Assembly (NCBI GenBank): GCA_033439255.1
Contig: CM065882.1
Span: 186,001 to 250,000, forward strand
DNA from: Hericium rajendrae
Taxonomy: Eukaryota; Basidiomycota; Agaricomycetes; Russulales; Hericiaceae
Direction: 5' to 3'
DNA length: 64,000 nt
Below, one piece after another: positions 58,289-64,000 of the stretch. Both the position numbers and the translations under genes were made by a program. Under the pieces are notes generated by a model. It was not told the DNA's origin. It did not search any database and worked only from the letters and a program-made list of their open reading frames with translations. Position 1 is the stretch's first letter. Every line of letters begins with the position of its first letter.

Positions 58289-60243
58289 ATGTCTGTTCCT
58301 TATGCAACGACGAGCACCACGGAGCGCGCGCGTGCACTCGCAACTGAGCGAGCACGCATAATCACTCCTTACATTGCTTCAGCTTGGGAGCAGGCTCTCG
58401 AGCGTGCCGATCTTTCTTCCAAATATCCAACACTCGTTCACGATCTTGTATACGGCGCACCTATTGGCAATCCACCCCCTCTTTCACATACTTTCATCCC
58501 TCCCAACATGCCCAATGCCCTGCAGCATCCTGACTTTATCGAAGAACACATACACGAGGAACTGGCTGCAGGCCGATTTTCCGGACCTTTATCTTTATCG
58601 GACGCATTCCTTTTTTTCGGCGGTCATTTTCGCACAGCTCCTCTCGGTGTTGTCGAGAAAGAGCCTGGTTCGGGCAAGTGGCGTATGATTCGAAATCTAT
58701 CCGCCGATGATGAGTATGGTGAATCGACCAATAGCTGGTTGGATGCGAAGGATTCTGTCATCATGTGGCATACGGTTGCACATTTTGCTGACTTGGTATG
58801 TATCCTCTGGCTTCTTACAATTCCTTTGTTCGACTGCACCGGGCTGGTGCTGCTTGCGCCTGAAACGCGCCGTTTGCGTCCGTCTGACGCTGTCTGCACC
58901 GGGCTGGTGCTGCATGTGCCTGAAAGGCACTGTTTGCGTCCGCCTGACGCTGTCTGCACCGGGCTGGTGCTGTCCATGCCTATTTGCACTATGTTGCGTC
59001 CGTCTGACGCTGAGCGTACATCATTACTCACAGCGTTTTCCGTCGTCAGATTGCTGTCGCTCCACCTGGCACTCAAGCCGCTAGCCTCGATGTTGCCAAA
59101 GCTTACCGTTGCTCTCCCATCACTCCTCAGCATAAATGCTACATTGCGATCCAGTGGAAAGATCAAATTTATGCTGACCATTGCGCACCCTTTGGTATGA
59201 CCACAGCTGGCAATATTCAAGGCCAAGTCGCAGATGCCACGATTGACATCTTCGAACATGCGATGATCACCGCTATCAAGTGGGTCGATGACTTCGACTT
59301 CTTACGCTACCCTATACGGTCTCTCCCACATAATGATGGGACATTCTCTTTCGAGTATGCCTATGATTTGTCTGATATACTCCACATCACGGGTCCTTTG
59401 GGTATTCCGTGGCATGATGTCTCGGAGAAGGGTCACGATTTCTCCTTTTCTACGCAGTACGGTGGCTTTGAGTGGGATTTGCAACATAAACGTGTCGCGT
59501 TATTGGAAAAGAAGCGCCTCAAATATCGCCGCAAGATTAACGACATCCTTTCCGTACCGCAAGGCAAAGTCACTCTACCGATTGTGCAATCAATTCATGG
59601 AACACTTCAACATGCTGCCTTTGTATATCGTGATGGCCGATCCTTTCTTCCCGCGCTTTCCCATTTTAGCAGCTCTTTTCCCAACAAATTTGTCCAATTT
59701 CATCTTCCGTCTCGTGTTCGTAATGATTTGATTTGGTGGCATCATATGCTGTCTATTCATGACTTCTCGCGCTCTCTCTTTCCCCGATCCTCTTACGACC
59801 CTCACATTTTTGTTGATGCCTCTACTTCGTGGGGTATCGCACTCGTTGTTCAAGATCAATGGGCAGCCTGGCGACTTCTACCCAACTGGCGTTCTGACGG
59901 CCGAGATATCGGTTGGCTAGAATTCGTTGCCGTTGAATTAGCAGCCTTGTGGATTTCAACTCAATCGTTTCACGATGCTTTGATCCTCATCCATGGCGAC
60001 AATCAAACCGTGATCGACTCATACATGAAAGGCCGTTCTCGCAATATCGCCCGTAATGCTGTTATCCGCCGTCTCGCCGAGCATCTTATTCCAACCAATG
60101 TAGCCCTTCAGGCAACTTACGTTCCATCTGCATCCAATCCGGCTGATCCCTTCTCTCGCGGCGACCTGGGGTCAGATACGGATCGTCTTCCCATCACGTT
60201 TGAGCTCCCTGTCGAGCTCCACAATGTTCTTCTTTATGTATAA
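58289..60243 (+). CDS. Ngaro reverse transcriptase-RNase H
   Basis: Two exons, 58289-58795 and 59050-60243, join in frame to 650 total codons less the intron (169 + 398 codons, 566 residues). Reverse transcriptase blocks: GKWRMIRNLS, motif A SLDVAKAYRCSPI, motif B FGMTTAGNIQG and motif C WVDDF (the catalytic Asp pair). The RNase H-like domain follows: IFVDASTSWGIALV, then VAVELAALW, HGDNQTVIDSY and PSASNPADPFSRGD. The intron is 254 bp and holds three 60 bp repeats. The start ATG 58289 overlaps ORF1 by 59 bases, and the end overlaps the recombinase ORF by 44 bases, so translation is probably coupled or reinitiated. The frame is intact, so this protein could still be made. Confidence 0.88.
58835..59014 (+). 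repeat. 60 bp minisatellite, three copies, within the RT intron
   Basis: Units 58835-58894, 58895-58954 and 58955-59014, each starting TGCACCGGGCTGGTGCTG and ending with a TCTGACGCTG-type run. The third is the most diverged. Confidence 0.85.
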
Positions 60244-61539
60244 AGTTCACTTACTTGACGCGTCTACACGTGTAGACGCAGCGCGATCCGATGAGAGCAC
60301 CTTCGTCAAGTCCTCTCTGCCGCAATCGGTTCGTCGTTGTCGACCCCGCATCCCTCGCAAAAACAATGCTATCCAACCAAATACACTCCGCCCTTCCGTC
60401 CTTGCGCGTGATCGTTTCGTCAGTTGGAATACGCCGTGGGGCTCAAAATGGCTCACGCAAGTGGGCCGTTCTCTCCCTCCATCGTCCATCGCCAAATTCC
60501 ATCGCGTTATGCTCTCCTCAGTATCTCTCAAGACACGTTCGAATTACGGTGCAGGTTTACTACGCTTCACGCAATTTTGTGACCGTCACCACATTCCTGA
60601 AGATCTCCGCATGCCTGCATCGGACGCCTTGCTCGCCTTTTTTATCTCTGACGAAGGTGCCGAGAAAGTTGGTACCGGGGCAGTTGAAGCTTGGCTACAT
60701 GGTTTACAGCTATGGCATGCCGTCAATGGGGCACCATGGAATGGAGGTCAGATTCTACGGCGCATCAAACGCGGTGTCTTCAATCTCACTCCAGAAATGT
60801 CACGTCTGCCCCCACGTCAACCTGTCATGGCATCTCATATGCACATCCTCCATCGTGCTCTTGATCTATCCAACACCCGAGATGCGTGCATTTGGGCTGC
60901 CGCCCTCGTTGCGTGGCAGGCTTGCTGCCGTTTGGGCGAGCTCCTCACTAGCTCTATGTCCAGTTTCGATTCGAGTCGGTATGTTTTCTCGCCTCGTCAT
61001 CTAGTACCGTCATCCGATAATTCTTCAGTCACGTTTCGCGTGCCTGCCGTACCAAACAGGGCATCGCTCCTAACGGACACCGCTTCCTACAATTTCAGAT
61101 CCCGTGGTCCAAGACCAAACAAGCATCCGGCGAATGGATCACTCTCACAGAATCCTTTGATGATCTCGACTGTTTTTCTGCTTTTCTTCACCATTTCTTT
61201 GTCAATGCTGATGTTCCTGCCTCTGCGCCCCTTTTTTCCTACCGTACGACATCCGGTTGGCAACCTTTATCACGCGCCGCCTTCATGCGACGTTGCAACG
61301 ACATTTGGGCAGATGCCGGCATTTCGTCTTTCACTGGACATAGTTTTCGTATCGGAGGAACTACACATTTGCTTCTTAGTGGTGTTGAACCATGGATTGT
61401 CATGTGTCAAGGTCGTTGGTCCTCGAAGGCTTTTCTGGCATATTGGCGAAAAGTGGAATTTATCTTGCCTCTTTTTCTTGGTGATGCTTATGACAAACTA
61501 CCATCTATTCGTTCTGCTATTACGCAGCTACATGATTAA
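60200..61539 (+). CDS. Ngaro tyrosine recombinase
   Basis: Two exons, 60200-60978 and 61029-61539, join in frame to 429 residues across a 50 bp intron with a GTATGT donor and TTCAG acceptor. The N-terminal part has the core-binding helical region (SLKTRSNYGAGLLRFTQFCD). The catalytic part has the first Arg in CCRLGELL, the H-x-x-R pair in TGHSFRIGGTTHLL, a Trp/His-position in CQGRWSSKAF and the nucleophile Tyr in FLAYWRKVE. It integrates circular or linear cDNA by site-specific strand exchange, replacing the DDE integrase of LTR elements. Without the intron the frame would go wrong before the H-x-x-R motif, which supports splicing. Start at 60200 overlaps the RT ORF by 44 bases. Confidence 0.88.
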
Positions 61540-61632
61540 TTGTATTATTTTCTTCTGTCCATTGTTTGGGGGAGTCGGTTTCTTTGTTAGATGGATCCCT
61601 CCTGACCGCTCTTTTGCATTCGCGGTTTGGAT

Positions 61633-61756
61633 GGGGTAGTAGGCATCCATCTACCTTCGGTTTCTCGCACCCGAAGGACGCGCGATCACGACGGAATCGC
61701 GCCTTTTCCTTTCCCCCATACTTGTCTTGTCCTACGGCAGCTCGAGTCTAGGCAGC
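61633..61756 (+). repeat. Ngaro repeat B1 (124 bp)
   Basis: Identical by eye to B2 at 61928-62051; directly abuts A2. Confidence 0.9.
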
Positions 61757-61898
61757 GTCGGACTGAGCCTATAACGAGCCTGCGAGAATAGGCTCAGGGA
61801 GTGCTGACTAAACGAGACGAGTAGGGTGCGGAGCTAGAGTCAGATGGTCCGCACCCTCTTCGTCTCGTATCATCAGCACTCCCGACGCGTTTCTCTCA
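61757..61898 (+). repeat. Ngaro repeat A2 (142 bp)
   Basis: Identical by eye to A1 at 51661-51802, including the nested inverted repeats. Confidence 0.9.
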
Positions 61899-61927
61899 CC
61901 CACCCACCCACCCGGTGCTTTGATTCC

Positions 61928-62051
61928 GGGGTAGTAGGCATCCATCTACCTTCGGTTTCTCGCACCCGAAGGACGCGCGATCACGACGGAATCGCGCCTT
62001 TTCCTTTCCCCCATACTTGTCTTGTCCTACGGCAGCTCGAGTCTAGGCAGC
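61928..62051 (+). repeat. Ngaro repeat B2 (124 bp)
   Basis: Right end of the element. A 29 bp linker beginning with CACC repeats separates it from A2. Confidence 0.9.
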
Positions 62052-62309
62052 AAACCGCCTGCCGGTCGTCCTCTTCGAACTTGACGGCGTGATGTTTTTG
62101 ACTCGATGAGCAAAACATACCAGTACTCTCTGAACACGTCCATTTCCAGCGAGCAGATCGGTACTCGCATACAGAACTGTGGATAAGGGGTGAGCCGCGG
62201 TGGTATAGTGCAAACTGTGACCGTTTCCTCTCTATTCAGACCCGCTGCGCACCACGGACATCCTGCTTTCACGTTGGCCTAGCCCGAAAGCAAACATCGT
62301 GTGTGGCAG

Positions 62310-63559
62310 ATGAATTCAAGTCAGCCGAAAGTATCAAATACTACACCACCCGCAGCGCTGTTGCTTCCCACTGAACTCCTTCGCGAAATCGTCCTGTATC
62401 GTCTCGCGAATGCGTTCTGGGATCTACTCGTGGAGCCTGATCTCAACAAGGACTGGGATCCTCTTACACCTCTTCTACACGCATCGTCCCAGTTCCGACA
62501 TGTCACGACGAATCTCCTTGGCTACATCATCGGCGAGCCATCGTTAGACGATAATCTGAGGCGAGTACAGTATTATGCTTTCCCGCCCATCTTATCTCTA
62601 ACATCACCCTCCAGACCGACAGTCCAGTACCAAGCTGTTCTTCGCGAAATCAAGCGCCTCAGAAATCTCCTTGCTACCACCGACCCAAACGAGACTGCGG
62701 CCCTGGATGCCTCCATATACCGCCAGATCGTGCCCCACGAGGACTGCAGCTCGCCCATCTTGTGGCACGCGCGCGGAATAGTCACTTTGTCCCTGCATCT
62801 ACGCATACTAGATGCCGCACACGAGTCCAGTGGTTTCGAGGGGTCGTTTCGCGGGTTTATGGGCGCCGCGATGGAGCTTGTTTTCCGGGACGCAAAGATG
62901 CCCATGTCCATCCGCGACGCCGTCTTCGTGCCTCTACACGTACGGTACTTCGCCATGGACACCCTCGCGCAGCGAAGTAAGCATGCATCCCTTCAATCGC
63001 TCCCCGCTTAGCCGCTGACGACTCGCCTGCAGTAATGCTGCTCTCGAAAGCCTGCGGTGCGATCTGCGAGCTGCTACCAGACTTCCTGTGCGTCTCCGAA
63101 GAACAGTTCCAGATCGTCGAGCCCGAGTTCGACAAGTTCCTCAAGCCCCTGTCTCGCCCGCGCGACTTCCGGGAGTACCTCCCCACCGCCGAGTCGCTCC
63201 CCATTCCGCCGCCCACCCTGGAAGCGCTGCAGTTCCACGAGGCGCTCGCGTGTCTGATGCCGCCCGCGGATGTGGAGGAGGGCAGCGCCAAGGTGCGCGT
63301 GTGCCGTCTGGCGCGGGAGGGGCTGTTGTTTACGCTGCCGAGGCAGCAGCGGGCAGCGTTTGACGCGGTGCCGGCGGTTTCGGAGGTGGTGGATGGCGCG
63401 GGGCGGGGGTGCGAAGATCAGGCGGTTGGGCAGGCCGCTGACAGACAGGACTCAGGTGATGAGCGGTGTCGAAATGCGGCAAGCTATGGCAAGTCGTTCT
63501 TCACACCTGGTGCACGCGCCTTCTTACCGCGTCTAGGCTCGACAGAGACGGCCGTATAA
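62310..63559 (+). CDS. F-box-like family protein, copy 3 of 3
   Basis: Exons 62310-62560, 62615-62976 and 63033-63559 join to 379 codons. Family blocks: LLPTELLREIVLYRLANAFW, LNKDWDPLTPLLHASS, SSPILWHARGIV, MPMSIRDAVFVPLHV, and the exon 3 start MLLSKACGAICELLPDF. Intron positions and phases match the copies at 5722-6945 and 38365-39556. By that homology the first intron has a GC donor (GCGAGT) and AG acceptor; it is 54 bp, so retention would add 18 residues in frame. The start could also be 62301, three codons upstream. Role unknown; the N-terminal motif resembles an F-box. The element at 51661-62051 ends 258 bp upstream, so the promoter may be affected. Confidence 0.72.
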
Positions 63560-64000
63560 TCGGGGGGAGGCTGGCGGATCGTTAGGACTATAACACTTGA
63601 TCATCCATATCTGAGATGTTCACTTTCAGTTCTGATGTTCATTATCAGAGGCATTCACCCCGGATTCAAGGACCAATGCCGGGCGGGTTGACATTACTAT
63701 ATCTTTTCGCGATGTGGTTCGACCGGCTGATTTCGAGGTAACTCAGATGTGGTTGTGAAATCATCGCGACGCAGCTGCTTGTCGGAAGCCAGCTTGCTAA
63801 TGGATGAAGGCCGTGATTCTCGTGTTCTGTCTGTTCGGTTCGTAAGATAAGTACTGCTTTCCGCCTATACATTTCATCTGACGAGACATCACGAAGATGT
63901 ATTCATGCATTCACTTTTATACGGAATGTTGCCAGGCCCTCCAACTCGGCAAGGGAAGCCTCGAAGTCAGCGCTGGGTTGTGTCCCGTCTGAGAACGCGA
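63560..64000. other. Window end, nothing recognised
   Basis: No supported gene. Short frames only. Confidence 0.45.

Larger units (their letters stand above)
51860..58347 (+). pseudogene. Ngaro ORF1 (Gag-like), split by the LTR element
   Basis: The 5' part is 51860-52272 and the 3' part 57414-58347; the reading frame is continuous across the two when the 5,136 bp insert and one copy of its 5 bp target duplication are ignored. The 5' part is hydrophilic with a coiled coil (EYVIQLLKEEERKRK) and an acidic stretch. The 3' part has an aromatic-rich region (TFQWIACYHTFLDFM) and two zinc knuckles at its end: CLRCGHRDGHVAARC (spacing 2-5-4) and CSLCNDEHHGARAC (spacing 2-4-4, canonical CCHC). It would be the RNA-binding structural protein of the element. 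The last 59 bases overlap the start of the RT ORF in another frame. The insertion should inactivate ORF1 of this copy. Confidence 0.8.
51661..62051 (+). mobile_element. Ngaro-type tyrosine-recombinase retrotransposon (with an LTR element nested inside)
   Basis: The order A1 (51661-51802), three ORFs, B1 (61633-61756), A2 (61757-61898), 29 bp linker, B2 (61928-62051) is the split direct repeat structure of Ngaro elements in the DIRS order. A1 equals A2 and B1 equals B2 wherever I compared them. The ORFs encode a Gag-like protein with zinc knuckles, an RT-RNase H protein and a tyrosine recombinase. Integration by recombinase explains the lack of a target-site duplication. Without the nested element the native length is about 5.25 kb. 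The identical repeats indicate a recent insertion. Confidence 0.92.

Noticed and set aside
58624-59259. 211-codon antisense frame over the RT gene
   Set aside because: It is produced by the 60 bp repeats and the RT coding strand; no domain and opposite to all element genes.
1-64000. CRISPR arrays, bacterial operons, ribosome binding sites, rRNA or tRNA genes
   Set aside because: The window is eukaryotic. No spaced short repeats were seen and no tRNA-like A/B box pair was identified by eye; a tRNA scan was not possible here.

Overview
The window looks like nuclear DNA of an agaricomycete basidiomycete, probably a polypore or close relative. Genes are intron-rich with short introns (about 50-60 bp, GT-AG plus one GC-AG). 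Codons are GC-rich at third positions. Gene families include lineage-expanded F-box-like proteins and tandem DUF6697-type proteins, and there is a Ngaro-type tyrosine-recombinase retrotransposon. Exon chains were assembled by eye from splice consensus, frame continuity and similarity between paralogues inside the window; no alignment or database search was run.

Layout. 1-5345: two tandem minus-strand coiled-coil plus DUF6697-type genes, the first cut by the window edge. 5722-8945: an F-box-like family member and an orphan gene. 9807-11060: RPAC1/RPC40, shared subunit of RNA polymerases I and III. 11516-13144: an orphan ending in a CaaX-like tetrapeptide. 14356-17915: a beta-propeller lactonase-like gene and a CoA-transferase family III gene with a mitochondrial-type N-terminus. 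18027-21560: a three-block tandem duplication carrying two small SnoaL/NTF2-like genes and one block that lost its gene. 22550-23084: a small acidic orphan. 25025-31659: ELP1 and EFG1, divergently transcribed from a 185 bp spacer. 32656-37562: a multi-pass membrane protein gene with a probable frameshift and an F-box/LRR gene broken by two stops. 38365-39556: a second copy of the F-box-like family. 40071-43051: a DH-BAR-SH3 Rho guanine nucleotide exchange factor. 44220-51202: an FAD-linked oxidase with a large disordered insertion, an aldo/keto reductase, a foldback element and a decaying short-chain dehydrogenase. 51661-62051: the nested transposon. 62310-63559: a third copy of the F-box-like family.

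The most striking structure is at 51661-62051. A Ngaro element has the split-repeat order A1 - ORF1, RT-RNase H, tyrosine recombinase - B1 A2 B2, with repeat copies that read as identical. Its ORF1 is interrupted by a 5,136 bp LTR element with 487 bp LTRs (at least one difference) and a 5 bp AATCG target duplication. The LTR element has no recognisable gag or pol and holds five copies of a G-rich 10-mer, the last sitting at the polypurine-tract position, plus degenerate modules. Both insertions look recent.

The cellular genes do not form one obvious pathway. Core genes (RPAC1, ELP1, EFG1) act in rRNA/tRNA synthesis and translation. The redox genes (FAD oxidase, AKR, SDR) are neighbours, but I see no backbone biosynthetic enzyme, so I do not call a metabolite cluster. 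Several accessory genes are visibly decaying beside recent duplications and transposition.
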